DNA of 16,755 nt from CADCWK01 sp964244115 (GTDB lineage Bacteria > Chloroflexota > Chloroflexia > Thermomicrobiales > UBA6265): assembly GCA_964244115.1 (NCBI GenBank), contig CAXTHM010000076.1:1-16755 (forward strand), given 5' to 3'. How positions within the stretch are numbered: position 1 is the stretch's first letter; the number at the start of each line of letters is the position of its first letter. Both the position numbers and the translations under genes were made by a program. The notes under the pieces are model-generated. The model made no database searches and had not been told where the DNA came from. It saw only the letters and a list, made by a program, of their open reading frames with translations. Shown in pieces: positions 1 through 6,620 of this stretch.

Positions 1-1106
1 GCCGGCATCGCGGCGCGGGCCTCGGCGGCGGCAACGACGAGCGCGAGCAGACGCTCAACCAGATGCTGGTCGAGATGGACGGCTTCGACACCAACCAGGA
101 AGTCATCGTCATGGCGGCCACGAACCGCCCGGACGTGCTCGACCCCGCCCTGCTCCGCCCGGGCCGCTTCGACCGCCAGGTGACGATCGGTCTGCCCGAC
201 CGGCGGGGTCGCGAGGCGATCCTCAACATCCACTCCCGCGGCATCCCGCTCTCCAGCGAGATCGACATCCCGTCTCTGGCCCGTGGCACGACCGGCTTCT
301 CCGGTGCGGACCTGGCCAACCTCGTCAACGAGGCCGCCCTGACCGCCGCCCGCCGCAACCGCCGCGAGATCACCCCGGCCGACTTCGAGGAAGCGCTCGA
401 CAAGGTCCTCCTCGGCACCGCCCGGACCGGCCTGATGAACCCCAAGGAGCGCGAGATCGTCGCCTACCACGAGGCCGGCCACGCGATCGTCGCCCACTTC
501 ACGCCGGGCTCCGACCCGCTCCGCAAGGTCAGCATCGTCCCACGCGGTCGGGCCCTGGGCGTCACCGTCCAGATGCCGGACGAGGATCGGCACAACTACA
601 GCCGCACCTATCTGCTTGGCCGGCTGGCCATGCTGCTGGGCGGCCGCGCCGCCGAGATGGTCGTCTACGATGAGGTCACGACGGGCGCCGAGAGCGACCT
701 CAAGGAAGCCACCTCGCTGTCGCGCCGGATGGTCGGCCTCTGGGGCATGAGCGCCGACGTCGGCCCGATCTACCTCGGCGCTGGTGAGGAGCACGTCTTC
801 CTCGGCCGCGAGATCACGCAGGACAAGTCCTTCTCTGACAGCACCGCCCAGCGGCTCGACACCGCCATCCGCGAGATGGTCGAGACCGCCCTGGACCGGG
901 CGCTCGAGGTCAACACCCGCTTCCGGCCGCAGCTCGACCTGCTGGTCAAGGCGCTCCTCGAGAAGGAGACGATCGACGGCTCGGAGGTCACCGCGATCTT
1001 CGGCCCGGCGACCCCGGAGGACCCGAACGCCGGCATGGTCCCGCGCCAGCCGCAGACGACTGCCGACCAGCAGAACCAGCCCGGCTTCCGCGTCAACGCC
1101 GACTAG
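1..1106 (+). CDS. ftsH: ATP-dependent zinc metalloprotease FtsH (3' part, 5' truncated)
   Basis: FtsH is a membrane-anchored AAA+ protease that extracts and degrades membrane and short-lived cytosolic proteins. The reading frame is open from base 3 at the window edge, so the N-terminal membrane segments and the Walker A and B motifs lie upstream. What remains starts in the late AAA module (glycine-rich GAGLGGGNDEREQTLNQ, then LVEMDGFD). The second region of homology follows with the arginine pair in RPGRFDRQV, then the helical lid. The peptidase domain has the zinc motif HEAGH at 468-482 and the downstream metal-binding region TTGAESDLKEAT. The C-terminus is Gln/Pro-rich and ends in TAG at 1104-1106. 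Two hairpins follow the stop. All visible catalytic residues are intact and family assignment is secure. Confidence 0.97.
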   Translation, partial: RHRGAGLGGGNDEREQTLNQMLVEMDGFDTNQEVIVMAATNRPDVLDPALLRPGRFDRQVTIGLPDRRGREAILNIHSRGIPLSSEIDIPSLARGTTGFSGADLANLVNEAALTAARRNRREITPADFEEALDKVLLGTARTGLMNPKEREIVAYHEAGHAIVAHFTPGSDPLRKVSIVPRGRALGVTVQMPDEDRHNYSRTYLLGRLAMLLGGRAAEMVVYDEVTTGAESDLKEATSLSRRMVGLWGMSADVGPIYLGAGEEHVFLGREITQDKSFSDSTAQRLDTAIREMVETALDRALEVNTRFRPQLDLLVKALLEKETIDGSEVTAIFGPATPEDPNAGMVPRQPQTTADQQNQPGFRVNAD

Positions 1107-1128
1107 CGTCGGTTGGACCCCTCCCCAA

Positions 1129-1156
1129 CCCCTCCCCATCCGCGGATGGGAAGGGG
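1129..1156. repeat. Palindromic GC-rich hairpin after ftsH
   Basis: A 28-nt near-perfect palindrome, arms CCCCTCCCCATCCG and CGGATGGGAAGGGG with one mismatch (1134 against 1151), lies 23 nt after the ftsH stop. The arm sequence resembles the hairpin at 8033-8084, so both may belong to one dispersed palindromic repeat family. It could also help terminate or protect the ftsH transcript. No T-run follows. Confidence 0.6.
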
Positions 1157-1182
1157 CTCTGGTTGCGGATGTTCTGGCTCAT

Positions 1183-1220
1183 ACTGCGACCCTGCTATCA
1201 GGCAGGGTCGCAGTGTTTTT
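1183..1220 (+). terminator. Intrinsic terminator downstream of ftsH
   Basis: The arms ACTGCGACCCTG (1183-1194) and CAGGGTCGCAGT (1203-1214) form a perfect 12-bp stem with an 8-nt loop. GTTTTT follows at 1215-1220. This is a classic Rho-independent terminator for the plus strand. It ends only 19 nt before the next start codon, so it could also act as an attenuator for the macro-domain gene. Confidence 0.9.
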
Positions 1221-1239
1221 CGGGAGGATCTGGGAGACG

Positions 1240-1746
1240 ATGAGCGACGGGGTGCTGGTCGTCCGGGGCGACATCACGCGGGTGCCGGGTGCGGCGATCG
1301 TGCGGTGCGTCCCGGTCGGTCTACCGTCCGACCCGGCGCGTGACCCGGTCCTGCTGGCGGGTGGTGAGGGCCTGTGGGTGGCGATCCAGCGCCACGAGCC
1401 GCTGGTCGAGGCCCGGCCGGTCGTGACGCCCCCCTACGGGCTGCCGGCCGGAGCGGTCATCCATGTCGCGGCGCCGGTCTGGGGAGATGGCGCTCGGGAT
1501 GAGGACCGGCGGCTGGCGCTGACGGTCGAACGGGTACTGGTCGCCGCGGTCCGCCACCGGTTCAGCCAGGTCGCGTTCAGCCCGATCGGCCGCGGCTTTC
1601 CGGCCGATCGGGCCGCCGCCATCGCCGTCAGCACGGTCCATTCGGCCCTGTTCGCCGCCCCGTCGATCGGGGAAGTCGTCTTCGTCTGCCCGACAGCCGC
1701 CCTCTGGCGGGTCTACGACGACGCCGCCAACCAGTTGCTCGACTGA
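1240..1746 (+). CDS. Divergent macro-domain protein
   Basis: The 168-residue product has the order of a macro domain, a fold that binds ADP-ribose or related nucleotides. A first strand with GDITRVPGAAIV (residues 10-21) matches the usual GDIT...DAIVN element. PPYGLPAGAVIHVAAPVW (64-81) matches the GY.LPA..VIH..GP strand. An amphipathic helix and VAFSPIGRGFPADRAAAIA (111-129) match the second phosphate loop and following helix. A final strand VVFVCP (146-151) and helix complete the domain. The canonical adenine/ribose positions are altered: the Asn pair of DAIVNAAN is replaced by RC. Binding of ADP-ribose is therefore uncertain. The ATG at 1240 is chosen for SD-like GGGAG at 1222-1226 and 1232-1236. 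A longer GTG start at 1213 would fall inside the terminator. The domain assignment rests on motif order only. Confidence 0.7.
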   Translation: MSDGVLVVRGDITRVPGAAIVRCVPVGLPSDPARDPVLLAGGEGLWVAIQRHEPLVEARPVVTPPYGLPAGAVIHVAAPVWGDGARDEDRRLALTVERVLVAAVRHRFSQVAFSPIGRGFPADRAAAIAVSTVHSALFAAPSIGEVVFVCPTAALWRVYDDAANQLLD

Positions 1747-1765
1747 CCTCATGGCGGCGCGCCAC

Positions 1766-1784
1766 GGCGGGCGATGGTCCCGCC
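1766..1784. terminator. Candidate hairpin between convergent macro-domain and APH genes
   Basis: GGCGGG (1766-1771) and CCCGCC (1779-1784) form a 6-bp stem with a 7-nt loop, 20 nt after the macro-domain stop. There is no T-run. The rest of 1747-1906, between the two convergent genes, shows nothing else that I can support. Confidence 0.3.
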
Positions 1785-1906
1785 CGAGAGTGAGACGCTG
1801 CCGAGCCAGTAATTCGCCATCGAGGTCGATGGGGGTAGGTCACGTACTGATGCAGACCCCTCCCGGACGATGATCGCCAGCGGTGTCGGCGCATCGCGCA
1901 GCTCGT

Positions 1907-2926
1907 TCAACGGACATGCTCGGCCTTCAGCGGGAGGTAGCCCCGCAGGTAGCCCCAACTCGCGGTCATCGTCTCCGACGCGTCGTGTGGTTGCCGGAAC
2001 CCGGCGACGAACTCCGAGATGTCGGTCAGATCCCACCACGCCCGATAGGTCCGGATGGCGTCCGCAGAGACGGTCGCTACCCCAGCGGCGGCGGTCTCGA
2101 GATAGGCTGACCAATCGCTGCCCCCGTCTGGATCGTCGAAGAGCCAGAGGTCGCGCTCACGGGGGCCGATCGCGACGGTGTCCCAGTCGATCAGGGAGAG
2201 ATCGCCAGCGGCGCCCCGGAGGATGTTGCCGGCGTGGGGCTCGCCGTGGGTGATGACCCAGCCGGACCGGTCGCCGGTCAACGCGGCGGCGCGGGCGTCG
2301 TGACCGATCAGGGCACGCCGGAGGTCCATGGCGTTCGCGGCGAGCAGATGCCGGGTCGGCTCCGCGAACGGCCCCGTGTCCCAGGGTCGATCGAGATCGC
2401 CGAGGGCGTCGTCGAGCTCGGCGCGCCGGCCGATGGCGAGATCGTCGGTACGCGCCAGCCCGGCCACGAGCCCGACGGGGACGGCGTGCAGCCGTGCGAG
2501 CAGACCGAGCACCTCGTCCCGCTCTGCGGTCGGGCTGGCCCCGCCCGAACCCAGCGGCTCGGCATCGAGGTGCGGGAACAGCGCGACGGACCACCGCGCC
2601 GACCCGACCCGGTGGACGGCCCGGCCATCGACCGCCGGGATCGGCCCGACGGCGAACGTCAGCCCGGCCCGGTCGTGCAGCGCGGCGGCGACCCGGAAGG
2701 CGCGGTCCAGGCCATCGACCGAGTCGGCCTCGGCCATCCCCATCCGGCCGCCGCGATGGTCATCGACGGTGACGAACCAGCGCCGCCCGTCGGGGTGCGT
2801 CGCTGCCCAGTGCTGGCTCCCGAAGCCGACCGGCCGGTACGCCAGCGCGATCCCGCCGAGTTCCCAACCCACCTCAAGCGCCTGGCGAACGGCGTCGACA
2901 TCGAGATCCGAGGGCGGGTTCAGCAT
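1907..2926 (-). CDS. Aminoglycoside phosphotransferase (APH)-family kinase-like protein
   Basis: The 339-residue product belongs to the APH/choline-kinase-like fold, whose members phosphorylate small hydroxylated substrates with ATP. The catalytic loop is HGEPHAGN (residues 227-234), with the usual HxD aspartate replaced by Glu as in some spectinomycin-phosphotransferase-like relatives. The metal-binding motif IDWDTV (246-251) and the following RERDLW are intact. The N-lobe strand reads RRWFVTVDD, and I do not see the usual beta-3 lysine there. Nucleotide binding may differ or the strand may be shifted. The ATG at 2926 is preferred over GTG at 2944 because AAGGAG lies 6 nt upstream of it (2933-2938). 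It stands alone on the minus strand, 67 nt downstream of the ABC ATPase gene. The substrate cannot be told, and the name should not be read as evidence of drug resistance. Confidence 0.8.
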   Translation of the reverse strand: MLNPPSDLDVDAVRQALEVGWELGGIALAYRPVGFGSQHWAATHPDGRRWFVTVDDHRGGRMGMAEADSVDGLDRAFRVAAALHDRAGLTFAVGPIPAVDGRAVHRVGSARWSVALFPHLDAEPLGSGGASPTAERDEVLGLLARLHAVPVGLVAGLARTDDLAIGRRAELDDALGDLDRPWDTGPFAEPTRHLLAANAMDLRRALIGHDARAAALTGDRSGWVITHGEPHAGNILRGAAGDLSLIDWDTVAIGPRERDLWLFDDPDGGSDWSAYLETAAAGVATVSADAIRTYRAWWDLTDISEFVAGFRQPHDASETMTASWGYLRGYLPLKAEHVR

Positions 2927-2993
2927 CGTCGGCTCCTTCGTCACTCTTGGTCCGGGACGATAGATCGGGACGAGGCGTTGCGACCCGGTAACG

Positions 2994-3833
2994 TCAGTCT
3001 CGCCGGGCCGCGGACGACCGGAGCGCCGCCCGGATCGACCTCGCGATCTCTATGGCGGCCGGGTCTTCCCCCGCCGGTGGCCGGGGTCGAGGCAGCGGGA
3101 CGGCGACATCGGCGACGATCCGGCCGGGGCGGGGCGACATGACCACGACACGGTCGGCGAGCTGGACGGCCTCGGCGATGCTGTGCGTGACGAACAGGAC
3201 CGTCGGCCGCTGACCGGAGCGGCCCGTCCCGGCCGCATCGCCGACGCCGCGACCGGTCCAGATCCGCTCCAGTTCCGTCGCGAGTTCCTCCCGCAGTAGC
3301 GCGTCGAGGGCGGCGAAGGGCTCGTCCATGAGGAGCAGCGCCGGGTCCCGCACCAGCGCCCGGGCCAGCGCCACCCGCTGCTGCATCCCGCCGGACAGCT
3401 CGGCCGGATAGTGATCGGCGAAGCCGTCGAGCCCGACCAGCCGGAGCAGATCGTCGACCCGGACGTGCGCCTGCCGGTTTCGGCCCGGCGCGACGTCATC
3501 CGGCAGCGTGACGTTGCCCCGGACCGTCCGCCACGGCAGCAGCGTCGGCCGCTGGAAGACGACGGCGGCGTCCGGGCGCGGGCCGGCCAGCGGCAGCCCA
3601 TCGACGAGCACCCGGCCGGTGGTCGGTTCCCGCAGCCCGGCCAGCAGCCGGAGCAGCGTGCTCTTGCCGCAGCCGCTCGGCCCGACGACGGCGGCGAATT
3701 CGCCAGGCGCCAGCGCCAGCGAGACGTCCGCGAGCGCGACGACCGGCTCCGTCCCCCGCCTGGTAGCCGGGTACGTCACGCCAATCGCCTCGAACCGGAC
3801 CGCCCCCCCGCGCCCGCCACCGCTGTCTCCCAT
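2994..3833 (-). CDS. ABC transporter ATP-binding protein, SsuB/TauB/NrtD type
   Basis: This 279-residue ATPase would power uptake of an anion or small organic compound together with a permease and a periplasmic or lipoprotein binding protein. The motifs appear in order: Walker A GPSGCGKST (residues 51-59), Q-loop with FQRPTLLPWRTV (Q94), signature LSGGMQQR (146-153), Walker B LLLMDEP (166-172), D-loop, and switch His in VTHS (H217). The Q-loop text LLPW is typical of nitrate/sulfonate/taurine-type importers. A Gly-rich stretch of about 18 residues sits between the helical region and the H-loop strand. No permease or binding protein is adjacent, so it is an orphan here. The ATG at 3833 is chosen because the 50 residues upstream of it look non-coding. 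No SD is visible, and TATCAT at 3841-3846 on this strand suggests a very short or absent leader. Confidence 0.9.
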   Translation of the reverse strand: MGDSGGGRGGAVRFEAIGVTYPATRRGTEPVVALADVSLALAPGEFAAVVGPSGCGKSTLLRLLAGLREPTTGRVLVDGLPLAGPRPDAAVVFQRPTLLPWRTVRGNVTLPDDVAPGRNRQAHVRVDDLLRLVGLDGFADHYPAELSGGMQQRVALARALVRDPALLLMDEPFAALDALLREELATELERIWTGRGVGDAAGTGRSGQRPTVLFVTHSIAEAVQLADRVVVMSPRPGRIVADVAVPLPRPRPPAGEDPAAIEIARSIRAALRSSAARRD

Positions 3834-3840
3834 GGGCGGG

Positions 3841-3846
3841 ATGATA
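3841..3846 (-). promoter_or_regulatory. Possible -10 box for the ABC ATPase gene (near-leaderless)
   Basis: TATCAT is read on the minus strand 7 nt upstream of the chosen ATG. A start site 6-8 nt downstream would fall on or next to the ATG, which fits the lack of an SD. No convincing -35 element was found. Confidence 0.35.
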
Positions 3847-3888
3847 CGCGAGCCAGCGACGGTGGTCCGTTCGCGCCGGGCTGGTAGG

Positions 3889-3894
3889 TATACT
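3889..3894 (+). promoter_or_regulatory. Probable -10 box for the MFS gene
   Basis: TATACT matches the TATAAT consensus at 5 of 6 positions and lies about 60 nt upstream of the GTG start. The -35 region is not recognisable. Similar ATACTGGC strings occur upstream of dedA (10599-10606) and the second PHP gene (15082-15089). Confidence 0.45.
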
Positions 3895-3899
3895 GGCGA

Positions 3900-3944
3900 G
3901 ACCATCCGATCGGTCCCGAACCGATCGCCAGCCGGACCATCCGA
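3900..3944. promoter_or_regulatory. Candidate operator: 8-5-8 inverted repeat inside direct repeats
   Basis: CGATCGGT (3907-3914) and ACCGATCG (3920-3927) form a perfect inverted repeat with a 5-nt spacer. The 10-nt direct repeat GACCATCCGA occurs at 3900-3909 and again at 3935-3944, bracketing it. The block sits just downstream of the -10 box and ends at the SD of the MFS gene. That position suits a repressor site or a regulatory leader hairpin. No regulator gene is adjacent. Confidence 0.5.
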
Positions 3945-3955
3945 GGAACGATCCC

Positions 3956-5293
3956 GTGGCAACCGTCGACACGCAGCCGTCATCCGGACCGGCGATCCGG
4001 CAGTTCCTGTCCGACCCGATCAACCGCGGCATCGCCCTCCTGGCGATCGCGACCGTCTCGTTCGGGTTCGCGATGGCCGCCCAGCAGAACATCGTCTCGA
4101 ACTTCTTCGAGCACTCCCTCGGGCTCGACGGCTCCCAGTTCGGCTACATCACCGCCATCCGGGAAGTCCCTGGCTTCCTGCTGATCTTCGTCACGGCGCT
4201 GTTCTTCCGCCTGTCGCTGCCCCATCTGACGGCCCTGGCGCTCGTCGTCCTGTCGGTCGGCTTCGGTTTCTTCGGCGTCTCGGACTCGTTCCTGTCGGTC
4301 GCGCCGTGGGTCGTCCTGAGTTCGGCCGGCTACCACACCTTCCTCCAGACGTCCGGCGCCCTGAGCATGAGCCTCGTCAAGGAGGGCCACTCCGGCCGGA
4401 TGCTCGGGCGGATGGCGGCGATCAACCAGGCCGGTGCGCTCGTCGCGATGTCGGTGGTCTTCCTCGTCTTCCAGTTCGACCTCCTCGGCTATGAGGCCGT
4501 CTTCGCCATCTGCGGCGTCGCGGCCCTGATCGCGGCGATCGCGATCATCCGCTTCCCGAACATGCGCGACGGCGAGGTCCAGGCCAGGGCGGCCCCGCGG
4601 CAGCCGATCGTCGTCCGGCGCGAGTACTCGCGCTACTACCTGCTCTGCACCCTCGACGGCGCCCGCCAGCAGATCTTCTTCTCGTTCGGCCTCTGGGTGC
4701 TGGTCAACCACTTCGCGCTCGACGTCCCGGTGATCTCGCTCGTGCTGCTGGCCGTCGCGATCGTCGCGATGCTGACGTCGCAGTACGTCGGCCGGCTGCT
4801 GGACCGGATCGGCGAGCGGCGGCTACTGAAGTACGTCAACCTCGCCTACATCGTCGCCCTGCTCGGCTACGGCCTGATCGACAACGTCGTCGCGGCCCTG
4901 TTCTGTTATGTGCTGTACTCGCTGATCATGCCGATGAGCTGGATGGGCTCCTCGACCTATCTGCGCAAGATCGCCCCGCACGAGGACATCGCGCCGTCGC
5001 TGGCGATGGGCCTGACGATGCAGCACGCGGCGGCGATCATCGTGCCGGTCGCGGCCGGGTTCATCCTGAACTACGTCGGCTACCAGATCCCGTTCCTGAT
5101 CGCGGTCGTCTTCGCCGCCCTGGCGATCCCGGTCACCCAGCGCCTCTTCCCGGAGCAACAGAAGTCTCCCCGCCGGGTCGCCCAGGACGCCGCCCGCGCC
5201 GCCGGGATTGGCAATGTCGCACCGCCGCAGACGCCGGTCTCGACCCCGGTTGCCCGGCCAGCCGGTGGGGCGGTCGCCGGCGCGTCGAAGTAG
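3956..5293 (+). CDS. Major facilitator superfamily (MFS) transporter
   Basis: The 445-residue product is an inner-membrane transporter with about 12 hydrophobic segments. They begin near residue 20 (IALLAIATVSFGFAMAA) and end near residue 400. An MFS-like basic loop, EGHSGRMLGRMAA, lies between early segments near residue 142. The equivalent loop of the second half is YVGRLLDRIGERRLLK near residue 281. A charged central loop around residues 200-225 separates the halves. The C-terminus is a Pro/Ala-rich cytoplasmic tail. The GTG start at 3956 has GAGGA at 3943-3947, 8 nt upstream. The gene is divergent from the ABC ATPase gene and shares its upstream region, which carries a candidate operator. 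The substrate cannot be inferred. Family assignment is firm. Confidence 0.9.
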   Translation: MATVDTQPSSGPAIRQFLSDPINRGIALLAIATVSFGFAMAAQQNIVSNFFEHSLGLDGSQFGYITAIREVPGFLLIFVTALFFRLSLPHLTALALVVLSVGFGFFGVSDSFLSVAPWVVLSSAGYHTFLQTSGALSMSLVKEGHSGRMLGRMAAINQAGALVAMSVVFLVFQFDLLGYEAVFAICGVAALIAAIAIIRFPNMRDGEVQARAAPRQPIVVRREYSRYYLLCTLDGARQQIFFSFGLWVLVNHFALDVPVISLVLLAVAIVAMLTSQYVGRLLDRIGERRLLKYVNLAYIVALLGYGLIDNVVAALFCYVLYSLIMPMSWMGSSTYLRKIAPHEDIAPSLAMGLTMQHAAAIIVPVAAGFILNYVGYQIPFLIAVVFAALAIPVTQRLFPEQQKSPRRVAQDAARAAGIGNVAPPQTPVSTPVARPAGGAVAGASK

Positions 5294-5364
5294 CGCGGCA
5301 GGATTCGACGTGATCTGGCCGCCCGTTCGATCGATTCGGCGCCAAGACGGAGAACTGCTGCTCG

Positions 5365-6201
5365 ATGCCCACGACGCTCGAAGCACTGATCATCATCGCC
5401 CTGGTCATCGCTCCCGGGTTCGTCCTGGCTACCTTCGCCTCGTGGGTGACAGCGTTCGGCGAACGGACCAGCGACCTCCGGTTCCTGCTGCCTACTATCA
5501 CCGCCGGCACGATCATCCATGTGCTTCTCTCACCGTGGACAGTTCGATTGGTCGACTTCTACGATGACCGGAGTCTTCGAGCCCACAATGTCGAGGTCAT
5601 CCTCTGGGGCCTCGTCACGCTGTTACTCGTTCCGGCGAGTCTGGGAATCGTTACCGGCTGGTTGAGCAACACTCGGCCGATCGATCGCCTGCTGGACGGC
5701 ATCGGACTGGGCTACATCGATCGGATGCCGAGCTCCTGGGAATACGTGATGCGGCTCCAGCGCGCCGGGTTCGTCCGCGTCCATCTCAAGGAGGGTGGGG
5801 TCATCGGTGGTCGGTACTCGGGCAACTCCTTTGCTGGTTCCGCTGCAGGATCGTCCCCCGATCTCTATCTGGAAGACGTCTGGCGACTGAACGATCGGGG
5901 TGACTTCGAGCGGTCGCTGTTGGATAATTGGGGCGTCTGGATAGCAGCAGACACCATGCAGTACGTGGAATTCTTCGACGACCCCTCCCAGGGAGGGACG
6001 AATGTCACAGACCAACTATCCAACGCGGCCGGTCCCACAGTCGGACAGTGGCAAGCGCGGCCATCAGCCAAAGACATCGGTCGGGATGACTCCTCCCCGG
6101 CCAACTCCCCCCTCGCCGAAGAAGGACTGACCACTCAGCCCGTCGTCCGTCGAGGGCAATCGCCAGGAACGCGAAACCGGCGCCGCCGGAAACGGCAATG
6201 A
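5365..6201 (+). CDS. DUF6338-type membrane protein of unknown function
   Basis: The 278-residue product has three hydrophobic segments (about residues 5-27, 40-58 and 77-98). A soluble domain follows whose text GGRYSGNSFAG and DLYLEDVWRLNDRGDF (about residues 147-183) matches what I recall of DUF6338. The role of that family is unknown. The part after YVEFFDDPSQGG (about residue 212 onward) is low-complexity, ends in a basic run RNRRRRKRQ, and looks unlike a conserved domain. From 6002 it overlaps another ORF with a strong SD. The last 66 or so residues may therefore be an accidental extension after loss of an earlier stop, or a tolerated tail. Composition is less GC-rich than in the neighbours, which may point to transfer. 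The ATG at 5365 has a weak GGAG about 12 nt upstream. Confidence 0.7.
   Translation: MPTTLEALIIIALVIAPGFVLATFASWVTAFGERTSDLRFLLPTITAGTIIHVLLSPWTVRLVDFYDDRSLRAHNVEVILWGLVTLLLVPASLGIVTGWLSNTRPIDRLLDGIGLGYIDRMPSSWEYVMRLQRAGFVRVHLKEGGVIGGRYSGNSFAGSAAGSSPDLYLEDVWRLNDRGDFERSLLDNWGVWIAADTMQYVEFFDDPSQGGTNVTDQLSNAAGPTVGQWQARPSAKDIGRDDSSPANSPLAEEGLTTQPVVRRGQSPGTRNRRRRKRQ
6002..6130 (+). CDS. Small proline-rich ORF overlapping the DUF6338 gene
   Basis: A 42-codon ORF starts with ATG at 6002, preceded by a strong SD GGGAGG at 5991-5996 with 5-nt spacing, and ends in TGA at 6128-6130. It lies entirely inside the 3' end of the DUF6338 frame, in a different frame. The product begins MSQTNYPTRPVPQ, contains SGKRGHQPKT, and ends in a Pro-rich stretch finishing PPSPKKD. 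From memory, DUF6338-type genes are sometimes followed by short proteins with GYQP- or GHQP-like motifs and Pro-rich tails. That would make this the partner gene. The SD is seen directly; the partnership is inference and unverified. Confidence 0.5.
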   Translation: MSQTNYPTRPVPQSDSGKRGHQPKTSVGMTPPRPTPPSPKKD

Positions 6202-6466
6202 CTGTCGGAGCGTTTGGTGAGATGGCCCATCGGGACGTTCCGCGGGCCATTTTCACGGGCGTTGATCATCAACCGCCGACGCGACGGCGCACGTCCGGGA
6301 CGCGTGACGGTGCGGTTTCCCTCGGCGACGCTGAGAGGTGTTCGCCGATCATGGGTTCGACCAGGCGCTCACGGTTGAAACCACCCCGTCTCGGTCCCGA
6401 TCGCCCGGCTCGATGACGCCTCGGCCCCGAAGCCGTACCGCGCCCAGTGACGCTGCCGGCGAGTCG
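6202..6466. other. Gap after DUF6338 with no supported gene
   Basis: No ORF here has both a credible start and protein-like composition. An ATG overlapping the DUF6338 stop (6198) opens a 72-codon frame that looks non-coding. The string TCGATGACGCC occurs twice at the 3' end of the region, near 6411 and 6464. No terminator hairpin was found. Confidence 0.4.
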
Positions 6467-6619
6467 ATGACGCCGATCGCGCCCGAAGACCATCCCCGGC
6501 ACGGTGGACGGTCGTTCACCTTCGCGTTCACGGATGGCACCACCTCCCTGCCCGAGGGCGTCACGACGCTGGGGCTCTCCCTCGATGGGATCGACTCGAG
6601 CAATGACGGGAGGACGTGA
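6467..6619 (+). CDS. Possible small hypothetical protein or gene remnant
   Basis: The 50-codon frame has about 86% G/C at third positions by hand count (7 A/T endings in 49 codons), as in real genes here. The overlapping frame shows the Ser/Arg/Pro pattern of a shadow. The product contains RSFTFAFTDGTTSLPEG and TTLGLSLDGIDSS. I do not recognise it. No SD precedes ATG 6467, and the frame further upstream degrades, so it may be the 3' end of a decayed gene. Its stop (6617-6619) falls just before the GTG of the enolase-superfamily gene and overlaps that gene's SD region, which would allow translational coupling. A minus-strand frame over the same bases is also open. Confidence 0.3.
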   Translation: MTPIAPEDHPRHGGRSFTFAFTDGTTSLPEGVTTLGLSLDGIDSSNDGRT

Positions 6620-6620
6620 C

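Noticed and set aside
1907..2926. APH-like gene as an antibiotic-resistance determinant
   Set aside because: Chromosomal setting, no mobile element, altered motifs; the fold includes many metabolic kinases.
1907..3142. Long plus-strand frames over the APH gene (1870-2253, 2234-3142, 2328-2963)
   Set aside because: Arg/Pro/Gly/Ser-rich shadows of the minus-strand gene, which has clear motifs and an SD.
6198..6416. 72-codon frame whose ATG overlaps the DUF6338 stop (ATGA)
   Set aside because: The overlap looks like coupling, but there is no SD and the product is Arg/Pro/Thr-rich without protein-like pattern.
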